Below, piece by piece: positions 1-12,831 of a stretch of DNA of 64,000 nucleotides (positions within the stretch are counted from its first letter, which is position 1; each line of letters starts with the position of its first letter). The translations under genes and the position numbers were made by a program. The notes under the pieces are model-generated. The model saw only the letters and a list, made by a program, of their open reading frames with translations, ran no database searches and had not been told where the DNA came from. Source of the stretch: Ehretia macrophylla (taxonomy: Eukaryota; Streptophyta; Magnoliopsida; Boraginales; Ehretiaceae); NCBI GenBank assembly GCA_037974665.1, contig CM075778.1, positions 10,591,001 to 10,655,000 on the forward strand. Direction: 5' to 3'.

Positions 1-3000
1 ACCTCAGCTGCTCCTGAAACATATTAAATGAGGAATGAGCAACAAAGTTGCCCAGCGAGGGAGGTGATGCAACATACCAACGTGCAATATGATATGCAAA
101 CACAAGAAAACATATATAAGCCACGTAGACCAGCAAGATAACAAGCCAAGCAATTAATCACTTTTAAAAGGATACGGTTCCACTTCCAAGTCTTCAATCA
201 CGAGCCACGAATCACGAACTTCACGAACATGCCGGCAAACCCCAAACACCAACAATTGGGATACTCCGGATGTATCCCGATCCTACGACCCTTTCTCCCG
301 AGGTAGGTCCATGCCCAGCAGGTGAACCACGCCTCTGGGGTAGTGGAGTATGCCTCAGCGAGAAAGGGAATAGGCACTATGGTAGTCGAGGGAGCACGGC
401 AAGCCCGACGCCGCCCGTGTTTCTCGACGCTACCATGTCCGAAAAGGTTGCGCAACCCGATATTCGATCACAATAATTCAATCAATGACAATATAATTCA
501 AGAATCACATAAATAAGGGACAACAAAGTAGGTTGCCCTCGCACGTAGATTACAATAAATAAGCCATATAACAATATAAATAAAATACAAGTGTATATTT
601 AGTCAATTCATATCAAAGTACACGTAATTATAAGCAATCATATTAAACTATACAATTTATGAGCAGTAAAACAAATTAAGATGCACAAAAAAATGTACTC
701 CCTCACCTTTTTAAAAACAAGCCTGCGAAAATTTAGCCAATCTCTCCAATACTCTCCGAAAGCACCAATCTCTTTAATAACCATTCAAAACCACTACCTA
801 ACACAACAATACTATTCAACTTAAAGACAACTCATTCACATTAAAATAGTTAATTTGTGTGCAATAGTCACATTTTATATAATCATCAAACTATAGCTCG
901 ATTAGTATGATCTAAGAACACTAAACATGCATATTTCATGCTAAGGCTAAATGATGTGCTTACGTTAATCAAAAGTTAATTAACAAGCTTGAAGGCAACA
1001 TTAACTTTCATAATTCCATTAACCATGCACTAGACTACTTTGAACTCCTAAACACGTTATTAGGACACTCCAAACCTCTTTGAATCCACTCAAATGTGCA
1101 ACCCCTAGTTATTCATATAAGTATAACACTTTCATTATCCATTGCAATTCTATTATCATGATTAACTCTAATATGCATATAGCCTAAATATACAACTTAA
1201 CTCATAAGATAGCATGAATCACAACAGCCTTCAAGTTAAACACTTAATACATGCTATTACGCTTAAATACTAAGCATTATTCAATTACTAAACATGTTAA
1301 AAGAACTCTAATATGCATTATCCAAAGTGAAATCATGTACAAGATTATCTATTTTTTCTAAGATCATTAAACATACACTAACTACTTTAGATTACAAGAC
1401 ATGTTAAAATGACACTCTTATTAACACTAAAACACCATAAGCAATAAATTCACATTCTTTAATCAAGTTACTATTTATTTTCTTCTTCAATTCACTTGTA
1501 CACAAACTCATTTTTCACATGTAATTAAGCTAGAAAGTTCACTCTACCACCTCATTAGTTAGCATAGAAGGCATTAGAAGCATCAAAATATCATTAAGTT
1601 AAGATTATAAGCTATAAATTTCAATTACTTTACTACAACAATCAATAATCATCTAACTAGATGAGCTAACTTTATAGTTTACTTGATTAACAATCAAATG
1701 TAGCAACTATAGCAATTCAAATAACTAATTATGCAATAAGACTAACTATTTGACAAGAAGTCCAACATATCTCTTTCTAAATGCTCACAAAACAAGCTCT
1801 AAACTTCACACAAGATAATGAACCTCAAATCTAACTATACTACATCTCTAATGACACTTTATGGCACCAGTTAAGCCCTTTAAATCTCACTTTAAAGTAC
1901 AATTACCCCAAAAGTCTGAATTTACCTCTTTATGCATTACACTACAAGTACTCTAATCGGAGCTCAACTAAGCGAAGCGAATACATTTCTAGCACCTCCT
2001 CACTTACTAGACACTAGCCCTAATGCCCGAACGCACCCGAATTCACTTTCAACCCGAAACCCCTTTGTCAATCTTTGCTATTAAGCTCCAAACCGAAAGG
2101 AAAGGTTCAAGATTTCCAAACGAGTTATCCTATCCTTCAAACCACACCTTATGGCACCCCAAGGACCATCGAGTTCACCCGTTAAACCTCGTTTACCATT
2201 AAATCCCCGATTTCCTCTTTGTGCGTTTATACTACAAGTACCAATTCCGGAACCCAAACAAGCAAAACGAATGCACTTCTAAGGCTTCAATACTTAATAA
2301 AGACTAGCCATAACCTCAAAATGTGCCCGGATTCAAGTTAATCCCGAAATCCCCAATTAAAGTAGCCTATTTTGATCAAAATTCTCAAAATTTTCACATG
2401 GCAAGTATAATGAATATTTTTCACACGCTCAAGGACCTAATTAGCAACTACTAGAAGCATTGAATCAAATTAAATTGCTCAAATTTTCGGAACCCTAGAA
2501 ATTACACTATTCATCATCTTCCTCAAGTAACACTTTGCTAAAAACTCAACACCAAGCTATAATATTGCATATGGATGTTCTCTAACATGTATACATACTA
2601 TATAAAGCAAGAAACAAGCATGTTATAGCTCTATAATAGCAAAATCCAAAAATTAAAAAAAACTTGACATAAACTTTAAATCATGAAAATGATGCAACTC
2701 TCTCACCAAAAACGTGCAAGGAAGCTAGGATAGGGCTTGGAGAAGCTTGGAACCACTTGGAGAAGACTTGACAAAGCTTGGAAGATCAAATTGAGCAAAA
2801 TTGGCAATAAAATCACTATTCCCGTAATGGCTTTTTTGGCTGATTTTTGGCCCTTTTTGACTTATTTTAGTGTTTTGTGTTTTTTGTTTTGTTTTGTTTG
2901 GTATATATATATATAGGATAATTATATGGGTTGATGGGTTAGATATTGGGTTTGGGTTGTGGGTTAAAATGGATTTGAGTTTAGGTGTATTATAATAAAT

Positions 3001-3600
3001 ATAAGAAAACTTCTTTAAACCCCAAAATAATACATAGTTTTACTATTTATATAATATCAAGATATTTTTGCAAATCACTCGTCATATATGCAATGAATAT
3101 TATTTTTGTGAACATAGGCTAATTATAAGTTAAGTAATAATAGAAAAATATGAAATCCGAAAAATAAGATAATAAAAATTTTAGTTCGGGCTCTTATTAT
3201 ATTATATAGGTAATAGACTAAGGAAATAATGAGTTAGGTTAGTAAACAATGTCTAATTAAACATATTTAAGGGTCTAATAAAAGTCCAAAGTCTAGCTAA
3301 TTCACTAGAAGCCCAAATAAAAATCCTACAAAAAGTTACTATTCTTTCGTAACACTATTCATTTAAAACGAAAACTATTTTCTAAATGCATACTCCCAAC
3401 ATTAAATATAGAAAATAATAATTTTCACATTCCTCCTACATGATATGTGACAGGAGAAAAATACAGTTTCAGAAAAGTTAAACAGTAAATTTTCTTTATG
3501 AATAGAGTCTTATACTAAAAATTGAATAAATGTACATTTAATACTCAAATAAAACATTCAACAATTTAAAATGAATATGAAAAGGTTTTCGGTCGTCACA
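1..3600 (-). mobile_element. LTR of a Tekay/Del-like Gypsy element, cut by window start
   Basis: The sequence ends in GGTCGTCACA at 3600, a typical CA end of a plant LTR, and the CACTA leader begins right after it. Its first 465 bases match the solo LTR at 55,298-57,808 in order and content (the conserved CCTGAAACAT block at 13-22, then a GC-rich island at about 232-465). The orientation is inferred from the donor- and acceptor-like sites, which read on the minus strand. It is longer than its relative, partly because a module of about 290 bp is duplicated (about 1850-2140 and 2140-2430). Whether it is a solo LTR or one end of an element outside the window cannot be seen. There are no coding parts. 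Confidence 0.75.
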
Positions 3601-4997
3601 ACATCTATAATTGGTTTTGGTTTAAGAGGGATGCATCAACACACATAAAGTTTATGGCTTTAGCAAATTTATTGCTCTACCCTCATGTCAAATCTGTAAG
3701 CCTTATCCGTTCTCATTGAATCTACTTAGTGTAGGTATTTTATGATACAATGAACAAAACTTGGATTCAAAAACCCAGGAACTCTATTGAATATAGAGAA
3801 GGGGTTATGAAGTTTATTAATTTTACTTTTTAGAAAGTGTCACGTGATGAGACGATATTGTGCCCTTGTAAGGATTGTGTTAATTGTGTTCGGAAGACAC
3901 GTGATGATGTCATAGAACATTTGATGTTTAGAGGTATTTTGATGGGGTATACTAAATGGCTTTATCATGGGGAATCAGTTACTTCTAGAGCTGAAACACC
4001 TGCCATTATTCAACAACCACCAATTAACATGCCTTTTGATATGCACCATTTACTGCATGATGCATTTGGGATTCATAACTTTGACGTGCAGTTACCTAAT
4101 CAAAATTTTGATGAACATCACGTGAATGATGAGGAAATGTTACATGATGATACATATGTTGCTAATCATAATGAAGAACCTTCTGAATTTTACAAATACT
4201 TTGAAGATGCCAATCAAAGCCTTTATCCTGGATGTGATGGTTTCTCAATACTGTCTTTTATTGTGAAACTTTTGCAAATAAAATGCAGAAACAAGTGGTC
4301 TGACAATTATATGGATAAGCTTTTACAGTTACTAAAAGCAACATTTCCACATTCAAATATACCTTCTTCATTCAAAGAAACAAAGAAGATGATCAATGCG
4401 TTAGGCTTAACCTATGAAAAAATTCATGTATGTCCTAATAACTGCATATTGTATTAGGGTAAAAGGGCCAATGAAGATTCATGCAATGTCTACAATGCTT
4501 CTCAGTGGAAATTAAATGGGGGTGTAGATACTCAGCAAGGTCATCGTACTACGAGGAATAAAAAGAAGGTACTCGCCAAAGTGTTGCATTACTTTCCATT
4601 AAAACCAAGGCTTCAAAGGTTATACATGTCATCCATAACATCCCATTCTATGAGATGGCATAATGAAGGGCGTCAAAAAGATGAAATACTAAGGCATCCA
4701 GCAGACTCATTAGCATGGATATCATTTGATAAGCGTTATCCACATTTTGCAGCTGATCCTCGTAATGTAAGGTTTGGTTTAGCATCTGATGGTTTCAATC
4801 CATTTGGAATAATGAGTAATACATACAGTATTTGGCCAGTTATTTTGATGCCATATAATTTACCACTATGGATATGCATGAGACAAGAATATTTTATTTT
4901 GTCTATGATAATTCTAGGTGAAAAAGGGTCAGGAAATAACATAGATGTATTTTTACAACCACTAATAGCAGAATTGCTTGAATTGTGGGAAGGAGTT

Positions 4998-7123
4998 AAG
5001 AAGATCACTCCTCTTAGGTCTGCACATTATACTAGCACGAGCTCTAGTTTCCACGAACTAAACATCCAAGTTGTTAATCATCACAATTACACCACCTGTT
5101 AATAACTTAATTCTAATAAAACACATTATACGAACTTCATCACTAATAATTAAAATTACAACCATCGGATACATAGTTTAGGTGATACATGATATTGAAC
5201 ATATAACCCAACTCCCCAAGGGCAAAGGCTCCTATTGTGAGTGGTAACACATAATATTGAAATTCGAGTCACGTATCAATAACAGTAACAACGTTTAGAT
5301 AAACATTCAACCTTCCTCCCTGAGGTCCTCTAAGGACCAACTAAGAGTACTTGATCACATAAATCAAAGGATACAGATGTACGATTGTTGTTGGAGATGG
5401 ACAATCTTGAGTTTTCAATCAATATCTTCCCCTTTTGCCAACATTAGGTATTATCCGGATATACATTGCGGTCCATGGTAGTCGATACCGACTGGTAACC
5501 CGATACTGCCCAGAGATAACGAACTCTACTATGCCCATGAAGTGTAGTACCACCGCGCCCATCATTGATAATAATAGGAACACATTTGGAGGGCAACAAA
5601 GTAGGTTGCCTCCGTTCATATTATCATATACAAGCATTTCAAACATTTGATCATATAGAATATTATGCAATCATGTGCATATACATAACCTTGAACACAT
5701 TCCGATGTATAAACATGTAAACAATTATAATATGTTGCATTTAGAATTCATAAAACATAATGTGGAGGATAACAAGGAAAGTTGCTTCATCATGCAATTG
5801 TTTAACCATGTAGCGACTTGAATTCAATGCCTCGACATTAGCCTAACTTAAACAGTTAATTTCCCTATTTTCTCAAGCTCCAAATAACCTAATTTTGGTA
5901 TAGAATTGAATCTTATCGAATATAGATAGTTCTAGAAGTAAACAGAACTCAATTCGGAGTTGAATTGACAGAGATATGGCCTTCGAAAAAACATCGTGCA
6001 AATCTATCAACAATCTGGTCAAGTAAATCCGGTCGAGTTACTTGATCGGATCCATTATTCTGGATGAGTGGCAGTGAGCATCCAGATGAGTCATCCGGTC
6101 GAGTAACTCGACCGGATGACGATCAATGAGCATTAGGAAACACGCACACAAGCGCACTTTGCTCCTTAACATGTTGTTATGCTTCTAAACTCATATTTTC
6201 ATGCTTAACTCAAGTATACAACTCAAATAAATGTTAAACAACATAATTCCACAAGTTTTCTAGCTTTTAAAAGCTCTAAACACAAGTCCAATTCATCCAT
6301 TTCACAACCAACAACTCAACATGACCATAGGCTCAATCTTCCATTTTTTCTATCTACCAACAACTCAAGCATACTCCACACATATAATACTCCATTTAAC
6401 TCATATTACAACTTATCATAATCATCAAACGCATAGAAGACAAGTTCAAGTCAAATAAATCACTAACACAACATCTTGAAACCCTAGATTGAACATACCA
6501 AGCTCAAATTCACCAAGCAAGCTTATATCTATTATCATCATGCTCAATATACATGTATAACACATAATCATGAACCATGTGATCTTTACAAAACATTTTG
6601 AAAACATCCCCCACCTAGGGCTTGTGCTGAAATGCAAGAGTAAGGTTGAAGATGCAAGATAGAGCTTGAAAATGTTTTGAAACAACTTGAAAATGGCTTG
6701 GGTAAGCTTCATTCTCCCTTCTTCTTCTTCTTTCTATTTTCTTTCCTCTTTTTTCTCTCTTCCTAATGGTTTGATTGTGTAGTGTGTGTGTTGTGTATGT
6801 AACGTTTTGTGTGTGTGGGTAGTGTATATATATTTTGGTAGGTAGGATATTTTAGATAGTGCCAAAATACCAAAATGCCCTCCAACTAAATGCCTATCTT
6901 CTAGTTTGCCATTTGGTTGATTCCTAACTAGTTAGTTATTAATCTTAACCCGATAAATTTTAATTAATGTCTACAATGCCTCAAATACCTAAATGCTCGT
7001 GAATGCATATAATTGCACGTAAAATGAGACATATGCACATAAAATTATATAAATGCACGTTAAATGATATAAAAACATATTAAATGCTATAAAATGCATA
7101 TGGATTACTTACAAGGTCTCACA
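4998..7123 (-). repeat. LTR of the LARD-like element (left copy)
   Basis: It matches 12,947-15,094 over its length and ends in TCTCACA at 7123. Around 6015-6120 it carries repeated CCGGTCGAGT/ACTCGACCGG palindromic blocks. A CTT-rich stretch and a GT-rich stretch follow near 6720-6820. In element orientation this is the 3' LTR. Confidence 0.82.
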
Positions 7124-7945
7124 TCCTCCCCTCCTTAACAAAATTATGCCCTCGCAATTGCTTTATTCTAAGTCTCCTTTGTCATTCACGCAACCAAGCT
7201 CAACCCATCATTCATTTACAAAACTCTCAAAGAATCACATCCTATATTTCTAGCTCAAGATACCAAGCTCAAACCTATATTCACCTCATAATTATAACTA
7301 ATTTCATCCCAAGGTTCAAAACCTATGAGAGACAAGTAGTCTACTAAAGGATGCACACCTTGTGGCTCACAAGAGATTTATACTGAATAAGGATAAAGAG
7401 GGTCGAGGAAAATCAATAATCATTTATTCAGGGGAGTCAAGTGGGTTTAGGGGAATTTGGTAGGTTAAGTGAAAGAAAGGGTATCAACAGCTAACATAAG
7501 GAATCAATAACTCGAGACATAGAACAAATGAGAAGTCTCGGAACAAATGTTATAAGAGGCAAATATGAATGTCATGGACTAGAACAACAATGAAGGTAAA
7601 GTTCACAAATTTTAATGACATATTCTCAAAATAGACCATTCAATGAGTGTAAAGAATTAGTAAGATTAGCATAGAAAGAATGATATGCTAAAGGAATCCA
7701 ATTCACTTGTATGGGGAATGGTCGAATGAATGTGAATAATAACGTTAGTGGGGTATTAGCACTTACCACGTAGGACTAATGCCAGTAAAAAGAATGGCGA
7801 TTGGCCAAAGAAAAGAATGTCTTAGCAATGAATGAACAAGTCTAACAATGAATTTAAAGCAAGCATCGAAGAATATACACAATGGCAACAAGTATAGATA
7901 CCTCGCTTCCAATAGTCAAACTTCTAATGAAGAACAAATTATGCG

Positions 7946-10357
7946 TGTGAAACCCTACTTTCCTGCTTATCTCGTTTTACGTGCTATATCTCGTTTTGCG
8001 TGCATATAATCTGTTTATGTGCTATAGGACCTAGAAAGTTATAATTTTGATGTCAATACTCCTAATACGTGCTAAATGTGCATTCATGAAATTTTCATCA
8101 AAAACGGAGTCAGAAATTTTATCGTCGATTTTCAGTGAATAGTATTTTCGAAACACGTCCGCTAAAATTTTGAAACTGGTCTTTTTAACCCTTCTAGACC
8201 TAGTCCACGGACTTTAATAGACCTGTGTTTGATGAAAACGATTTTAAAATCGGCTTAAGAATTTATTAGGGTTTTTACACTAACTTTTGCGAAAATCGAG
8301 TTTTAAGCCGACTCGGGCGAAATTGTTTGATTGTAAAACTTCTTGTCACCTAAAAATAATTTACTTTAGCTAGTTTGGGTGTTGAATAAATTTTTTTAAC
8401 TTTGGTGATCAAGAAAATGCATTTAAAGTCAAGAAAACACTAAAAATACTAAAGTTTCAACTTTGACTTTCATTTGACTTGTTGACTTTCATGCATATAT
8501 CACCAACACACAATGAAACAAAGCAAAACACCACATTTACACACACCTTGCAGCCGTGAAAGCTTAGGAAAAAAGAGATTTTATTCAACTAATTTTCAAA
8601 GTAATTTTGCCTTAGAAAACTCATTTAAAGTCCGAATCTTTTCAAACCGACTTGGATTCTGCTTGTTGGGCACGCATAGCACGCATTCCTAGCTTTACTT
8701 CGGATCAAAGGTGAGAGAAAAATTCTAGATCTCAAAATGTCATTTTTGTGTTTTTGCGTATAAATGAAGATTGAACCATTAGAATTGAAATCTGATGATA
8801 GATTATTGCTCCTTGCATGCTAGGGATCATTATATACTAATACTACGAATTTCTGTCGGATGTAGCATAATTTTTATTTTTCGGGTATTTAATTTTGATT
8901 AAAATGTTCAAAGTTGAATTAAATGAGTTGTGTTGATCGAAATCGATTGCCGTCGATTTCTAAATACTTGATAATTACGTGTTAGCGCTGTTGTAATACC
9001 GAATTCTCGATTACATTGTTTGTGTGAAAATCCGGAAAATCCAGCCATGACATCTTAGGGTTTTAGGGTTATCGGGCATGATTTGGAGGTGTTATGGTGG
9101 ATTTCCGAGAGGGCTAATGTAGTAGGTTGAATGGGTGAGTGATAGGAACTGATTTGGCAATGTTTGGATTAGTAGATTGTAAGTTATGAATTTTAGAAGT
9201 TTAGGTTGTCATTCTTTAAATTCTTGAACGATGCCTTTAGATGGTTGGGTAGTGTTCGAGTGATGAATGGTGAGTTGTTGATGAGTAATTTAGAGTTTAA
9301 TTATGTATATTATGCATGTCCGGTTAGATGGCCTACTTTGTCATCTAACTACGTTGTTTGTTGTTTAATTTAATATTGATGTTATATTGATGTTATTGAT
9401 TGATTATTATTGAGTTCGGGAATTGGGCACTTTTGTTGCTGATCTCCCAATTGATTGATTGATGATTGATTGATGATTGATGATTATGGAGTCTTGGTAT
9501 GTGTGTGCCACCTCTCGGGCAGCGTCGGGCTGTCGGGTTGATAACGGCATGACTGCCATAGGCTACCCCCAGCTCGCATGACGGAGGTGTCATGGAGGGA
9601 GGGGCTAGTGAGGTACCTCGGGTGCGTGAGTAATGGGGAGTTATAAGAAGAACGGTTGAGATCGTGATGGCGTTTGGAGCTACACCAAATAGAGTATCCT
9701 TTAATGAATGGTTATATAGTTATGTGATGATAATGTTATTATTGTTGTTGTGTGTTTACTTGCTCAAAGGACTAAATCCAAGGAGCGTAGTGAATACTGT
9801 CGAGATCTATCGGATCCTCACTGGGCTTATGTATATAAGCTCACTCTCTATTATTGCATGCTTACAGGTGTTGCAGAGCCGGATTACGGGTACGTGCCTC
9901 CTGAGGAGGAAAATGTGCCTTACGTGGACGAGTCATATGTTCCCGAGTCTTATCCATGATTATATGTTGTTTAATGTAATGTATATTAGCTTAATAGACT
10001 TTTATATGCTTAATGGTTCTTATTGTAATAGATGTTGAAAGATGATGATCCAAACGATGTTAATTTAGTGGCTTTCTTTTGTCTATGGTTAAGTTGTAGT
10101 TGTGTCTCAACTTACTTTTGAAATGTATGATAAAGTTGAGGTATTGTATGTCATGTTGGAACGGAGGCGTATAACGAGGATGTTTTATTGTATAATATGG
10201 TTGTGTTGTATGTTGTTGTTTGTATTGAGGAATTACTGGATGTATGATGTTTTATGAGGTTGGTTTAGAACCTCGGAAATTTGTTTACTGTCGTTATGCC
10301 GCCGAAATTCCGTTGCGTCCTGACTGATTATAGGTGGGGTCGAGTTGGGGCGTGACA
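7946..10357 (+). repeat. Solo LTR, family B, in the LARD-like element
   Basis: It begins TGTGAAACCC and ends GGGGCGTGACA. The five bases ATGCG flank it on both sides (7941-7945 and 10,358-10,362), a typical LTR-element target duplication. No internal region remains, so it is a solo LTR left by LTR-LTR recombination. It is the same family as the solo LTR at 41,456-43,731, which lies in the opposite orientation. Inside are a donor-like AAAG|GTGAGAGA at 8711, a GC-rich patch at about 9490-9620 and an acceptor-like TTACAG|G at 9867. Confidence 0.88.
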
Positions 10358-12831
10358 ATGCGTCCGAAGAATTCGAATTGTTTTCAACAACCAACAAAGG
10401 AATGAAAGGGAACAAGGAATGCCAACATAATAAGTTGGAATAGTTAAATGAGAATTGTAGAATCCCCTCTTGTATCAAACTAGCTTGAAGATAAGGTCAA
10501 TTGAGATATCAAAAAAAAATCCAAATTGTTCTTCGAGAGACAACCATGAAATGAAAAGGAATTATGAATGTCAAAAGGGTCAGTCAAATAAGTGAGGCAA
10601 CAGTTTCGAAATGAGTAAATATTTCAATAACGACAAATGAAACAAGTACAAAATGAGGATAAGGATGTCTAATTCGCATGCCTTAAACTCAGGTTTTGGA
10701 GTATATTGTATACCTCAAACATGAACGTCATCACTATAGCAATAGGGGATTTGATGTTTTGAACTATCTAACTTAACTGATCACCTCAATTACCTCGAAG
10801 GTGGATTGATTAGTTCCAAAACCTTCACTCAACCTCAAGACAACTTTTAGCTATGAATCAACCTCGAGTAACAATAATGAACATAGTAAGAAAGCCGTTC
10901 AATTCTAAAAATACCCTAATTCTTCCACAATCATTACTTAGTCATTACCTTGTTAAGTTCCACTTAGTCATGCTTCCTTATTTATCCCTCAGAAATCAAG
11001 CACTACACTCACATTAACATAACATTTCTACTATTTTTTTAAAACCAAGCGAAAAATCTCTTGAAATTAACAAGTAATACACAAAGTTCGTCAAGATACC
11101 GTTAAGTATCAAATGGCTTCGAATTCTTATTCGTATCTTGTCACACACTCAATTTATATTCAGAATAAGTAGGACACTTTATCTAGCTAAGGACCTCACT
11201 CTCTTTAATACAATATAACTCCAGGTTCAAATCCATCAAGTTGTAATTTGTATTTTCAGTTTAAGTCCCAAGATGGTTTGATCGGAATCTTACCCACGAG
11301 TAACACCATTTCAATAATCTTTTAACTTTAGTACCCATAGAATCTTGAAAGACACAATCGGTGAATTCAAATAACTCATACAAACAATAAGAGTATAGTC
11401 CACCAGAACATCATCCCTTCTCAAATCCTTTCATTCCTTTCTTACTCAGTCATCTTCAAGGCCAACTAACTTTAATACCTACCAAGTTGAGATTATATGC
11501 ATAATCCATTCATTAATAGAAGATTTAATTCTTACACTAATATTGTCTCCAAGGCACGAATGGCTAAATAGAAGGTTTATAACTCTAATCCGTCAATAAT
11601 CTAGCTACTCAAACATTCCCACTTAAAATCTATGCACCTCGATAGTATAATAAGGATCAAGATGAATCAAACTCATCCCCTAAGATGTATAACTCATCCT
11701 TAAGCATGTTCACCACTAAGATTTCACATGTACGCTAACCATTTAACAATAGCTCAATTCTTATAAATCTAGCAACATTCGATTACCTTCCAAAGTTTCA
11801 TACTTAACTATGAGATTGAACCTTAACATCCACTTCACAGCATCAAACCTCGATGTCATGTACCATATCGATATAATCAAGGCCTACTCCAACAATTAGA
11901 TGGTGAGTCATAATATTCAAAAGATCAACCCGATAACTACAATAACATGCTAGAGAAACAAGAGATAATCAATATAGCAAAGGTGAATAAGAAACAGAGA
12001 TTACAAAAGAATCCCAGAAGTGTACAAGGTATGAGGGAAAATTCGTTACTTACAGCTGAAGACAATAAGTTAAGAAAAGCAGTATGTAGAAGCCATCAAA
12101 TCTAAGAATCAATAATTAAGGGATATTCAATCACTGATATGTGAAGCAAAAGAAATATCAAGGGATCAACAATGGCTAGCACATCAACAAATAGGAATTC
12201 AGAGTATCAAGGTAGGGTACATTTTGGATGTCCAGCTTACCTTATCATATTATAACGCTTCATGAACCTTATCATATTATAACGCTTCATGAACTTTAAT
12301 CCATTAGAGCCCCGGATCACTTTCAAAATCCACAACACACAATCATTACAAGGTTAAACTTCCAATCATATTACTATACAATCATGACATCAATAACTGG
12401 TTTACATTAGGAGTTAACCTCATAATCTGTAAATGAATCCACTAGTAACTATCAAGGATAAAGTGACTTCAAGGTATATTAAACTTCCATCTCACATTCA
12501 ACATCCATGGAGACTTAATCCTTTATAAGTTAAGAGTTCATCCCCAAGCCTCACCTTCATCCAACTCCATTGACCTTCAAACCTATCTTTTTAACCATTC
12601 ATAACCTTAGAAGATTACCTATGGGTCAGGACATGTATGCAGATCATGTACAACAAGATACAAACACTAATACACATTGGTTATACGTAAGGCACAATGA
12701 CCATGTTTACACGTAGCACATACACACATTGACAAACATAGTCACCCAAAACACATCTTACTTATGGACTACTACCCAAGGAGCAGGGACCCAACTTATG
12801 CCTAGCCAACAAGCTAAGCTCTTATACCACC

